Positions 1 through 8,466 of a stretch of DNA of 64,000 nt are shown here, in pieces. Location of the stretch: NCBI GenBank assembly GCA_964563165.1, contig CAZLWA010000005.1, forward strand, positions 157,923-221,922. The letters are read 5' to 3'. The DNA comes from CAZLWA01 sp964563165 (GTDB lineage: Bacteria; CLD3; SB21). A program made the position numbers and the translations under genes. Numbering within the stretch: the first letter of the stretch is position 1; each line of letters starts with the position of its first letter. The notes under the pieces are model-generated. The model saw only the letters and a list, made by a program, of their open reading frames with translations. It did not search any database and was not told where the DNA came from.

Positions 1-1331
1 ATTTTAAATTGATCGGCGCCACGACGAATGAAGAATACCAGAAAAATATTGCCAAAAGCGGCGCATTCGACAGGCGCTTTACGCGCATCACCGTGTTTGA
101 ACCGGCCAAAGATGAAACGATCAAGATTCTGGAATCCATGCGGGGGAAATTAGAGACGTTTTATCATGTGGAGATCACGGAAAAGATCTTGCGTACCGTA
201 CTTGAGTTATCGGACAAATACGTGAAAAATCGTTTCTTTCCGGATAAAGCCTGCGATATACTTGAACGTGCAGCCATCAAAGCGAGTCTATCGCGGCCTC
301 GCGACAGTAAGGAAACTTTAGCCGTGAACGAACATCATGTGGTTCAAGCGGTTTCGCAGATAACGCGTATTCCGGAAAGCAATATTCAGATTGATGCTAT
401 GAGCGGAATGATCTCACTGGAGGATCAATTGCGCATGCGGGTGATCGGTCAGGAAGAGGCCATTACGAAAGTTGCGGAAGTCGTTCGGATGACCAAGAGC
501 GGTTTGGATGTTAATCCCGAAAGGCCGGACGGAGTATTCCTGTTTGTCGGACCGACCGGAGTTGGAAAAACAGAATTGGCGAAAGCTTTGGCTGAAGCGC
601 TGGAAGGCAGCGAAAAGCGCCTCGTCCGGATTGACATGTCCGAATACAGTGATCAATACGCGCTGTCGAAACTCATCGGCACCGCACCCGGTTTTGTCGG
701 CTATGATGACGAAGGACGTTTAACTAAGGCGGTACGGGAAGACCCGTCGGCGGTTATACTCCTGGATGAAATTGAAAAAGCGCATACGAAAATCCACGAA
801 GCGTTTTTGCAGGTATTTGATGATGGGCGAATGACGGACGGAAAAGGACAAACGATTTCTTTTTCACACAGTACGATTATCATGACGTCGAACCTTGGTT
901 CGGAGCACATTTACGGCAAATCGAAACTGGGTTTTGGGACTGCGCATACGGACGCGCATAAAGAAATTTCGGATGGCATTACCGATTCACTCAGAAAACA
1001 TTTTAGTCCCGAATTTCTGAACCGCATTGACGAGATCATCGTTTTCCAGCAGCTGGATGAAAGTGTATTACGGCAGATTGCCCGGCAAAAAATTGACGCC
1101 ATTGTGAAGCGGTTCGAAGAAAAGGAAATCCGTATTAATGTAGCCAGTGAAATTGTTGATCTCTGCGTTCGAGGCCTGGACAACAAGCGTGAGGGCGCAC
1201 GGGGAGTGAACCGGTCGTTGGAAGATCTGATTTCAAGACCGCTGTCGCGTGTGATGATCCAAAATCCGGGCTGCCGCGTGTATAATATTACCCGGCACGA
1301 GGATAAAGTGGTAGTACTGAGAGGCATGTAG
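1..1331 (+). CDS. Clp-family AAA+ unfoldase (ClpA/ClpC-like), 3' part
   Basis: The gene enters from outside the window; the reading frame is open from the first bases, so only the last 440 or so residues are seen. They hold the end of the first AAA+ module (an IGATT motif and a GAFDRRF arginine-finger segment) and a complete second module: Walker A GPTGVGKT at about residues 181-188, Walker B ILLDEIEKAH near 250, and a SPEFLNRIDEIIVF sensor region. The linker between modules is short and lacks the long coiled-coil M domain of ClpB. A KLGFG loop near 307 matches the [LIV]-G-[FL] loop that docks ClpA/ClpC/ClpX onto ClpP. From family knowledge it unfolds proteins with ATP and feeds them to ClpP. 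ClpA and ClpC cannot be separated without the N-terminus. Confidence 0.9.
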   Translation, partial: FKLIGATTNEEYQKNIAKSGAFDRRFTRITVFEPAKDETIKILESMRGKLETFYHVEITEKILRTVLELSDKYVKNRFFPDKACDILERAAIKASLSRPRDSKETLAVNEHHVVQAVSQITRIPESNIQIDAMSGMISLEDQLRMRVIGQEEAITKVAEVVRMTKSGLDVNPERPDGVFLFVGPTGVGKTELAKALAEALEGSEKRLVRIDMSEYSDQYALSKLIGTAPGFVGYDDEGRLTKAVREDPSAVILLDEIEKAHTKIHEAFLQVFDDGRMTDGKGQTISFSHSTIIMTSNLGSEHIYGKSKLGFGTAHTDAHKEISDGITDSLRKHFSPEFLNRIDEIIVFQQLDESVLRQIARQKIDAIVKRFEEKEIRINVASEIVDLCVRGLDNKREGARGVNRSLEDLISRPLSRVMIQNPGCRVYNITRHEDKVVVLRGM

Positions 1332-1382
1332 TGAGACGATCGAAAATCGCAAATCAAAAACTCTAATTCGTTTGGAGGTTAC

Positions 1383-2849
1383 GTGGAGGTCATTATTCCG
1401 GATACGAACATGGCGGCGATCATGCCGCAGATTATTCTGTGCATCGGTGCGTGTTTGGTTTTACTGATGGGCGTTTTCACTCCTTTCTTGCGAAAATGGA
1501 TCGGCTATATTGCGTTCGCCACATGCGTTGCCGCTTTGATCAGCGTGTTTACCCTATGGCAGTCAAATCTCGTGGTGTTCAGCGGAATGCTCACTATCAA
1601 TTACTACACGAATGCTTTTTGTGCGATCATTTTGATGAGCTCGGCGTTGGTCTGTCTGGTTACGCGGGACGACGTCGATGAACACAAGATCGGAGAGTTT
1701 TTCTCGATCGCCCTGATGTCCACGATGGGTATGATCATTATGGCTTCGAGTCAAAATCTGATGGTGATCTTTCTCGGTTTGGAGATCATGTCCATAGGGT
1801 TGTATATCATGATCGGTATGAATCGTGCGCGCGTCCGCTCGCTCGAGGCATCGTTGAAATATTTTCTTCTGGGTGCATTTTCATCCGGATTTTTTCTCTA
1901 CGGAATTTCTCTCACCTACGGTGCGACGGGCAGTTTTGATCTGGTGAAAATAAAATCCTACCTTGACGCCCACAATTTATTAGGCGATCCGCTGATGCTG
2001 GCGGGTACGTCGCTCCTGCTCATCGGGTTCGGCTTTAAGGTGGCGCTCGTCCCGTTTCACATGTGGTCGCCGGATGTTTATCAGGGTTCACCCGCGCCGG
2101 TCACGGCATTTATCGCCACCGGCCCTAAAGCCGCGGCCTTTGCCGCATTTGCTCGCGTGTATATCGACTCCCTTCCCTCTCTGTCCCTCGAGTGGGCGCC
2201 GATATTATTTTGGATATCGATCATCAGTATGATCGCAGGAAACTTGCTCGCTCTTATTCAACGCGACATCAAACGCATGTTGGCGTTTTCGAGTATTTCA
2301 CATGCCGGGTATATTATCATGGGAATCATTGCCGGGCCCAAGCTGGCCGAAAGCAATCCTGAATTGGCTCCGGCGGCCATTATCTATTACGTCATGGTTT
2401 ACACTTTGATGAATGTCGCTGCATTTACGATCATCCACGTGTTTGAAACGCGTGAAGGAAGAAATTTGAATGTTGAAGATTTTTCGGGATTTGGATTTCG
2501 TTATCCTCTGCTGAGCGTATCCATGTCCATAGCCATGCTATCGATGGCAGGGTTTCCGCTCACCGGCGGCTTCATCGGTAAACTTCAGATCTTTTCAGCG
2601 GCCGTTGACGCGGGTTATGTCGTTATGACCGTCGTCGCCGTGATCACAACCACGATTTCAGTTTATTATTATCTCGGCGTGATGGTAAATATGTACTTCA
2701 AAGATTCTGAAAAGCCGCTGGACGATATTCACGTTTCACGAACAACCTGGATGACAATTCTGGCGAGCAGTACCGGCTTGATTTTACTGGGCGTGATTCC
2801 TTCGATTATCACCGATGTGGTGAAAGGATTGTTTCACCTTGTTCTTTAA
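1383..2849 (+). CDS. nuoN: NADH-quinone oxidoreductase subunit N
   Basis: This is a 488-residue, almost entirely hydrophobic antiporter-like subunit of respiratory complex I, which carries protons across the inner membrane during quinone reduction by NADH. The residues known to matter in E. coli NuoN are present at nearly the same positions: a membrane glutamate in LGLEIMS (E134, compare E133), lysines in FGFKVALVPFH (K219, compare K217) and TGPKAAAF (K249, compare K247), and a lysine in GFIGKLQ (K400, compare K395). The start is a GTG preceded by TTGGAGG. The usual neighbour nuoM is absent; the upstream gene encodes a Clp ATPase, so this copy is detached from a nuo operon. MrpD-type antiporter subunits are related, but the overall match is to NuoN. 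Confidence 0.94.
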   Translation: MEVIIPDTNMAAIMPQIILCIGACLVLLMGVFTPFLRKWIGYIAFATCVAALISVFTLWQSNLVVFSGMLTINYYTNAFCAIILMSSALVCLVTRDDVDEHKIGEFFSIALMSTMGMIIMASSQNLMVIFLGLEIMSIGLYIMIGMNRARVRSLEASLKYFLLGAFSSGFFLYGISLTYGATGSFDLVKIKSYLDAHNLLGDPLMLAGTSLLLIGFGFKVALVPFHMWSPDVYQGSPAPVTAFIATGPKAAAFAAFARVYIDSLPSLSLEWAPILFWISIISMIAGNLLALIQRDIKRMLAFSSISHAGYIIMGIIAGPKLAESNPELAPAAIIYYVMVYTLMNVAAFTIIHVFETREGRNLNVEDFSGFGFRYPLLSVSMSIAMLSMAGFPLTGGFIGKLQIFSAAVDAGYVVMTVVAVITTTISVYYYLGVMVNMYFKDSEKPLDDIHVSRTTWMTILASSTGLILLGVIPSIITDVVKGLFHLVL

Positions 2850-2882
2850 TGAATGCGTCCCGGTTTGTTAATTATTATGTAA

Positions 2883-2900
2883 CTTTGTGTCTTTGTGGTA
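2883..2900. repeat. CTTTGTGTCTTTGTGG-type dispersed intergenic repeat
   Basis: The stretch between nuoN and ddl contains CTTTGTGTCTTTGTGG. Close variants occur in the purE-purK spacer (CTTCGTGTCTTTGTGG near 35588) and after the marR gene (near 50177-50232). I read these as members of one dispersed intergenic repeat family. Confidence 0.5.
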
Positions 2901-2943
2901 TAAGCCTCTTCAAAATTCTCGCCATTCATAATCAAATGCAACC

Positions 2944-3951
2944 ATGAAAGTCGCCGTATTTTTGGGTGGAACTTCCAGCGAGCGCAACGTCTCTTTGTCT
3001 TCCGGTTCCGCCATTATCAAAGCCCTGCAAGAACTCAAACACGAAGTGGTAGCGCTCGACCCTGCTTTTGGAAAGGATCAGCCCTCTCACGAAGCTTCTC
3101 AAATCGGACAAACGCCGCCGGACCCGGAGGTTTTGGGAAATTTGTCATCCGAAAAATACGGCCGGAATGCTTTTGAACTTGTTGAATTAATTCGTTCGGC
3201 TAAGGTAGATCTGGTTTTCAACGCGCTGCACGGCGGCGACGGCGAAAACGGAATTATTCAGGCATTTCTTGACCTGAACAAAATTAAATATACGGCTTCC
3301 GGCTTTCTCGCAAGTGCGGTCGCCATGAATAAAGTATTATCCAAGCGCCTCTTCGAAAGCGAAGGCATTCCGACGCCGCATTATCTTTTTTATGAAAAAG
3401 ATTCGGATTTTCATGCCGCCGAACACCTAATCAATGAAAAAGAATATCCAATTGTCGTTAAGCCTAATTCCGAGGGCTCGACCGTTGGATTGACGGTGGT
3501 CAAAGAAGAGCTTGCCCTGGAAGCTGCTTGGAACAAAGCTTCGCGCTATGGTGATATTCTGATAGAGAGTTATATTGCCGGGCGCGAATTAACGGTGTCG
3601 GTCCTTGGCGATGAAGTTTTGCCGGTCATTGAAATTATTCCAGAAGGCGGAATTTACGATTACGAGCACAAATACACCAAAGGAAAGACCAAGTACGTTT
3701 GCCCTGCGGAATTGCCGGATGACATTTCTGCGGAAGCGCAGCGGCTGGCATTAACGGCGTTTAAAATTTTGGGCTGTAAAGGATACGGACGCGTTGATTT
3801 TCGATTGGGCCCGGAAAATCAATTGTTTTGCCTCGAAGTGAATACGCTGCCCGGTATGACATCCAGCAGCCTGCTTCCGAAAGCGGCGAAAGCGGCCGGA
3901 ATGGAATTTCCGGTACTCATTGACAAGATCATTCGGTTGGCGCTGAAGTAA
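2944..3951 (+). CDS. ddl: D-alanine--D-alanine ligase
   Basis: The product is a 335-residue ATP-grasp enzyme that joins two D-alanines for the peptidoglycan stem peptide in the cytoplasm. The N-terminal KVAVFLGGTSSERNVSLSSG is the classical Ddl start; an ATP-grasp lid segment (VVKPNSEGSTVGLTVV) follows near residue 170, and the C-terminal metal and substrate region is FCLEVNTLPGMTSSSLLP. Length fits the family (about 300-370). A loop around residues 55-75 (SHEASQIGQTPPDPE) is longer than in compact Ddl proteins. The ATG has only a weak ribosome binding site. It stands 94 bases after nuoN and 81 before the hydratase gene, with no link in function to either. Confidence 0.95.
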   Translation: MKVAVFLGGTSSERNVSLSSGSAIIKALQELKHEVVALDPAFGKDQPSHEASQIGQTPPDPEVLGNLSSEKYGRNAFELVELIRSAKVDLVFNALHGGDGENGIIQAFLDLNKIKYTASGFLASAVAMNKVLSKRLFESEGIPTPHYLFYEKDSDFHAAEHLINEKEYPIVVKPNSEGSTVGLTVVKEELALEAAWNKASRYGDILIESYIAGRELTVSVLGDEVLPVIEIIPEGGIYDYEHKYTKGKTKYVCPAELPDDISAEAQRLALTAFKILGCKGYGRVDFRLGPENQLFCLEVNTLPGMTSSSLLPKAAKAAGMEFPVLIDKIIRLALK

Positions 3952-4032
3952 TTATCCGCGGGCTATTTTTATTTTCGAATTTGTTCAAAGACATTTGATT
4001 CTCGTAATATGTAATATTGAGGAGTTTGAACG

Positions 4033-4815
4033 ATGTCCTATAAGAATCTATTATTTGAGGTAAGAAACCGAATTGCTTACCTCACGATTAATCGTCCGGA
4101 TAAACTCAATGCGCTGAACAGTGAAACGTTCACCGAATTGGGCGACGCGTTAAAGAAAATAAATGAAGACGCCGCAATTGTCGGCGTCATCCTAACCGGC
4201 AGCGGCGAAAAAGCCTTCGTCGCCGGAGCCGACATTACCGAATTGGCTGTGCAAACCCCGGTGACCGCAAAAGAATTCGCGCTGCGGAGCGAGGTCGTAT
4301 TGTGCGCCATCGAACGCATGAGCAAGCCGGTCATTGCCGCGGTGAACGGATTTGCGCTCGGCGGAGGATGTGAACTCTCCATGGCGTGTCACATGCGTGT
4401 CGCTTCAGAAAACGCCAAGTTCGGTCAGCCGGAAGTTAATTTGGGACTCATCGCCGGCAACGGCGGAACGCAGCGCCTTCCGCGCCTCATTGGAAAAGGC
4501 CGTGCCCTTGAATTGCTGTGCACGGGCGATATGATCTCCGCCGAAGAAGCGTACCGTATCGGACTGGCCAATAAGATTACGAAAAAAGAAGAATTGATAG
4601 CTACCTGCGAAAAAATACTGAATACGATTGCCGCCAAGGCCCCGGTAGCTGTCAAACTCACACTGGAAGCGGTTCAAAGCGGTATGGAAATGACGCTTGC
4701 CGAAGGTCTCAATTTGGAGGCCAATCTATTCGGACTTGCGTTTTCAACGGAAGATATGAAAGAAGGCACGAAAGCATTTATTGAGAAAAGAAAAGCGAAT
4801 TTTCACGGAAAGTGA
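4033..4815 (+). CDS. Enoyl-CoA hydratase (crotonase family)
   Basis: This 260-residue crotonase-fold enzyme is expected to add water across 2-enoyl-CoA in fatty-acid or related acyl-CoA breakdown. The oxyanion-hole segment AVNGFALGGGCELSMAC is present, and both catalytic glutamates of true hydratases are there (GQPEVNLG and the later ALELLCTG). The glycine turn between them reads AGNGGTQRL where PGxGGTQRL is usual, a mild change. The start ATG follows GAGGAGTTTGAACG, a good ribosome binding site. No other beta-oxidation gene is nearby, so the substrate cannot be told; a short-chain or phenylacetate-type role is possible. Confidence 0.9.
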   Translation: MSYKNLLFEVRNRIAYLTINRPDKLNALNSETFTELGDALKKINEDAAIVGVILTGSGEKAFVAGADITELAVQTPVTAKEFALRSEVVLCAIERMSKPVIAAVNGFALGGGCELSMACHMRVASENAKFGQPEVNLGLIAGNGGTQRLPRLIGKGRALELLCTGDMISAEEAYRIGLANKITKKEELIATCEKILNTIAAKAPVAVKLTLEAVQSGMEMTLAEGLNLEANLFGLAFSTEDMKEGTKAFIEKRKANFHGK

Positions 4816-4850
4816 TTTCTATTTATTCATCCTATTTTTAAAATCCTAAT

Positions 4851-5399
4851 GTGATCAACGTAATTATTTTTGCAGTTATTTCTCTCGTCTCCGTAATTAT
4901 CTTTTTTACCACTAAAGCACTTTCTCCGCACGTCATTTGGAAAATTTTGTTTCCAATAGCGTTGCTTATTGGAATAACTTTAGTTGTCATCGAAAGCGCT
5001 GAAATTCGAGCTTCTTTCAAAATACGAAAATGGCCGACAGCGGAAGCGAAAGTTATTTCCTCGCAGATTGCCGGCGTACGGGCATTCCATCCGGATATTA
5101 AATACCAATATCAGGTTCAAGGCGTCACGTATGTGGACAGCACGGACATGAACATGCCCGAATTTGAGAATAAACGCAGCCGGCACACGACCGCCGGAAA
5201 AATTGTCGGACAATATTCCGCCGGAACCGTTGTGACGATTCATTACGACCCTGAAAATCCGGCGATTTCAAAAGTGTCCACGAGCGCTTCCTACTCAGCG
5301 TATTTGATCTTGACCGTCGGCGCGATGCTCTATGGCACGGGCGTTTTCTGGGCGTTGAATATTGTTGCGCGCTATTTGAGGAAACAATCCGTCAATTGA
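4851..5399 (+). CDS. DUF3592 membrane protein
   Basis: The 182-residue product has two N-terminal membrane segments (about residues 3-22 and 28-47), a soluble beta-rich middle and one C-terminal membrane segment (about 148-170). The middle holds the DUF3592 pattern: WPTAEAKVISS, then PDIKYQYQVQGVTY and later GTVVTIHYDPENP. The family has no known function; members sit in the membrane with the beta domain outside. The start is GTG at 4851, 35 bases after the hydratase stop and without a clear ribosome binding site, so the exact start is uncertain. No functional hint comes from the neighbours. Confidence 0.75.
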   Translation: MINVIIFAVISLVSVIIFFTTKALSPHVIWKILFPIALLIGITLVVIESAEIRASFKIRKWPTAEAKVISSQIAGVRAFHPDIKYQYQVQGVTYVDSTDMNMPEFENKRSRHTTAGKIVGQYSAGTVVTIHYDPENPAISKVSTSASYSAYLILTVGAMLYGTGVFWALNIVARYLRKQSVN

Positions 5400-5484
5400 T
5401 TTTTACCGCGTCATTAATTAGATTTTGAATGATTTCCTTCCCTCTGATTTTTAAACTACTTCTGAAACTACCGACAGGGAGAAA

Positions 5485-7593
5485 ATGACCATGAAGCCTT
5501 ACGCACCCGACAAGATCAGAAACATTTGTCTTGCTTCGCACGGCGGCACCGGAAAAACGACTTTGGCCGAAGCCATTCTTTACGTCACCGGCGTTAAGAA
5601 ACGGTTTGGAACGGTCGAAGAAGGCTCGACCACGAGCGATTATAATTCGGATGAGATCGAGAGGAAATTTTCGATCAACACATCGCTGATGCACTGCGAA
5701 TGGAACGGTCACAAAATCAATATTCTCGATACGCCGGGCTACGCAGATTTTCGCGGCGAGGTGAAAAGTGCCATGAGTGCGGCAGACATGGTGATCATTC
5801 CGGTCAGGGCAACGGCCCTGCTGGATGTGGGAACAGAAATTGCGTGGGATTACGCGGAAGAGTATAAGATTCCGGCGATGTTTGTCGTCAACGAACTCGA
5901 TAAAGAGAACTCGAATTTTGACAAGACGTTTGACGTTATAGTCGAGCGGTTCGGCGGAGATAAACACATCGTCGAAATCGGATTTCCTATCGGCGAAGGG
6001 CGTCCGGATTTTAACAAGATCTTTGACACCATCAAAATGCAATTGTTGAAATTCACGCTTGACAAATCCGGAAATTACGAAGCGCTTGACGTTCCCAATG
6101 AATTCAAAGACCGGATGAACAAATTACATGAAATTCTGATCGAAGACGCGGCGGAAAGCGAAGAGAAATTCATGGAGGATTTTTTTGAGACCGGTACGTT
6201 AACCGATGAAGAATTTCGAAAGGGGTTGCGTGAAGGGATTTTGGCAAGAAAGATCATCCCGGTATTCTGTACGGATGGGATTTTTTCCGTCGGCATCAAG
6301 CAGCTGCTTGATTTCATTGTTGACTACGGGCCGTCACCGGTGGATAGGCCGGTGAAGAAGGGGCTGGCACTCAACGGCGCGAGTGAAACACGCGAATGTA
6401 AGTCCGACGCACCTTTCTCGGCGTTTGTTTTCAAGACCATCAGCGAACCCCACGTCGGTGAATTGTCCCTGTTCCGCGTCTATTCCGGTTCGGTGAAAAC
6501 CGGCGAAGATGTGATGAATTCCAGCAAAAACGTTATAGAGCGCATCGGCCAGGTGTTTTTGCTGAACGGCAAAGAGCGCACGGAAATAGGGTATGCGGGC
6601 GCCGGCGATATTGCGGCGCTGGTTAAACTCAAGGATACACACACGAACAATACACTCACCGACAAGAACAAAGCCATTCGTTTTGAGGAAATTAAATTTC
6701 CCGACCCGATCATCACGTTTGCGATCACGCCCAAAGGAAAGAGCGACGAAACCAAAATCAGTACCGGTTTACACGCTTTTCACGAAGAAGACCCGGCATT
6801 CATATTTACGTACGACACCGAGACCCTGCAGAGCATCGTCAGCGGTCAGGGAGAAATGCATCTCCTGATTATCACAAAACGTTTGAAGGACCGCTTTGGG
6901 GTGGAAGTGGAATTGCACGAACCGAGAATTGCCTACAAGGAGACGATCCGCAGTGCGATCAAAGACGCGGAATTCAAGCATAAGAAGCAGTCCGGCGGAC
7001 GCGGGCAGTACGGGCACGTGCATTTGAAAATCGACCCTAAGAAACGCGGCGCGGGTTTTGAATTCGTTAATGAGATTGTCGGCGGCGTCGTACCGGGGCG
7101 ATTTATCCCGGCGGTCGAAAAAGGCGTTATCGAGGCGATGACGGGCGGTGTGATCGCCGGCTATCCGGTGGTGGACGTTCGCGTGGAATTGTTTGACGGA
7201 ACATATCACGATGTGGATTCGGATGAACTGTCTTTCAAAATAGCCGGGGCGCAGGCTTTTCGTAAAGGTTTTAAAGATGCGCATCCGGTGATGCTTGAGC
7301 CGATCTATGAACTGGAAGTAAAGATCCCGGACGAATATATGGGTGCGATCATGGGCGACATATCCAGCCGGCGCGGGCAGATTCAAGGCATGGATGCGGA
7401 CGGACATTTTCAAATCGTGCGCGCGCATATCCCGCTCGCTGAGATCCTGAAATACGCAACCATCCTGCGCTCGATGACCAGCGGCCGCGGGGTGTTCCGG
7501 AAGAAGTTTTCTTATTATGCCGAATTGCCGCATGAAGTCGCACATAAGATCATTCACGAATATGAAGAAAGAAAAGCAGCCGGAGAAAAGTGA
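5485..7593 (+). CDS. Elongation factor G-like GTPase (EF-G2 type)
   Basis: A 702-residue translational GTPase with the full EF-G layout: G domain, domain II, and domains III-V ending in the tRNA-mimic part. G1 is SHGGTGKTT (residues 18-26) and G3 is DTPGYADF (from D82). The GTSV-like short insert and the GxTTSDY switch region place it with the EF-G2 branch rather than canonical FusA. The base-specificity motif G4, normally NKxD, reads NELD (N136-D139). Domain IV contains KKQSGGRGQYGHV. From family knowledge it acts on the ribosome, but EF-G2 proteins are often accessory or ribosome-recycling factors. ATG at 5485 and ATG at 5491 both fit a GGGAG upstream. It is not next to rpsL, rpsG or tuf. 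Confidence 0.88.
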   Translation: MTMKPYAPDKIRNICLASHGGTGKTTLAEAILYVTGVKKRFGTVEEGSTTSDYNSDEIERKFSINTSLMHCEWNGHKINILDTPGYADFRGEVKSAMSAADMVIIPVRATALLDVGTEIAWDYAEEYKIPAMFVVNELDKENSNFDKTFDVIVERFGGDKHIVEIGFPIGEGRPDFNKIFDTIKMQLLKFTLDKSGNYEALDVPNEFKDRMNKLHEILIEDAAESEEKFMEDFFETGTLTDEEFRKGLREGILARKIIPVFCTDGIFSVGIKQLLDFIVDYGPSPVDRPVKKGLALNGASETRECKSDAPFSAFVFKTISEPHVGELSLFRVYSGSVKTGEDVMNSSKNVIERIGQVFLLNGKERTEIGYAGAGDIAALVKLKDTHTNNTLTDKNKAIRFEEIKFPDPIITFAITPKGKSDETKISTGLHAFHEEDPAFIFTYDTETLQSIVSGQGEMHLLIITKRLKDRFGVEVELHEPRIAYKETIRSAIKDAEFKHKKQSGGRGQYGHVHLKIDPKKRGAGFEFVNEIVGGVVPGRFIPAVEKGVIEAMTGGVIAGYPVVDVRVELFDGTYHDVDSDELSFKIAGAQAFRKGFKDAHPVMLEPIYELEVKIPDEYMGAIMGDISSRRGQIQGMDADGHFQIVRAHIPLAEILKYATILRSMTSGRGVFRKKFSYYAELPHEVAHKIIHEYEERKAAGEK

Positions 7594-7635
7594 CCCTAAT
7601 CCAACCGGAAACAAATACAAATCATAAAAAAGGTT

Positions 7636-8466
7636 ATGTCCGATCCGAAACAACTGCCGTATTTGATCAGGCTTCTCGATGACGAGTCGGAAATCGTTCA
7701 AGAGACCGTGATGAGAGAATTGATGTCGTTCGGCCCTGAGCTTCAAACACAGCTCACCCGTCAGAATATTATTTTGGACAGACAGCAGAAGCAGGCCTTG
7801 CAGGAGTTTTTGGAGAGCCAAAATCAAATTTGGATTCAAGAAGTGTGGCCGCAATGGTTTTCGCTCCTCGACGACAAAGAAAAATTAGAAAAAGCATTGA
7901 GCCTATTGGCGGAATTTCAATACGGCAGAAATTATCCGGTGACCTTGAGATTTCTGCTCGATCAGCTGGCGGAAGAATATGCATCAACTTATCCCGCCAA
8001 TGATTCTCTGCGGCTTTCAGAGTTTTTATTTGAAATAAAAAATCTCAAAGGAGCGGAGACGGATTATCATAGTCCGATGAACAGTAATCTAAATTACGTC
8101 ATTGAAAAAAAACGCGGTATTCCGATCAGCCTGGCTTGCATTTATATCTTAGTCGGCCATCGGTTGGGGCTGGAGATACAGGGACTGAATTTCCCCGGAC
8201 ATTTTCTCACGCGTGCGTACTCGGGCACAAAATCCTTCATCGTGGATTGTTTCCATCACGGCCGCTACGTGGATGAACAGCGTCTTGAGACGACAGAACC
8301 TTCGCAATTACTGACCCGTGAAAAAATAGCTCATCTAGAATGCGATGCAAAAATGATCATCGGCCGGGTTCTGCGGAATCTGATCAATGCGTATCAACTT
8401 GAAGGCGATGACATACGCGGCGCATTGATGACGAAGTTGCTGAGCGCGTTGCCCAAGGATTCGTAG
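7636..8466 (+). CDS. SirB1-like transglutaminase-fold protein
   Basis: The 276-residue protein begins with a short helical, HEAT-like region (LIRLLDDESEIVQETVMRELMSFG) and continues into the SirB1/Transglut_core2 domain. Typical signs are GIPISLACIYILVGHRLGL followed by LNFPGHFLTRA and IVDCFHHGRYVD, which give the His and Asp of the fold. The family is widespread and has no settled enzymatic role. The gene follows the EF-G-like gene by 42 bases and its stop codon overlaps the next start by one base (TAGTG), so it is probably translated with the DUF2400 gene. Confidence 0.8.
   Translation: MSDPKQLPYLIRLLDDESEIVQETVMRELMSFGPELQTQLTRQNIILDRQQKQALQEFLESQNQIWIQEVWPQWFSLLDDKEKLEKALSLLAEFQYGRNYPVTLRFLLDQLAEEYASTYPANDSLRLSEFLFEIKNLKGAETDYHSPMNSNLNYVIEKKRGIPISLACIYILVGHRLGLEIQGLNFPGHFLTRAYSGTKSFIVDCFHHGRYVDEQRLETTEPSQLLTREKIAHLECDAKMIIGRVLRNLINAYQLEGDDIRGALMTKLLSALPKDS

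Noticed and set aside
1..1331. ClpB disaggregase
   Set aside because: No M-domain coiled coil between the AAA+ modules, and a ClpP-type LGF loop is present.
4077..4382. Open frames opposite the enoyl-CoA hydratase gene
   Set aside because: Frames of about 100 codons on the minus strand lack motifs and mirror a conserved gene.
6769..7854. A 361-codon open frame on the minus strand opposite the EF-G-like gene
   Set aside because: Its translation is rich in His, Arg and Phe and has no family features, while the plus strand encodes a well-conserved GTPase over the same bases.
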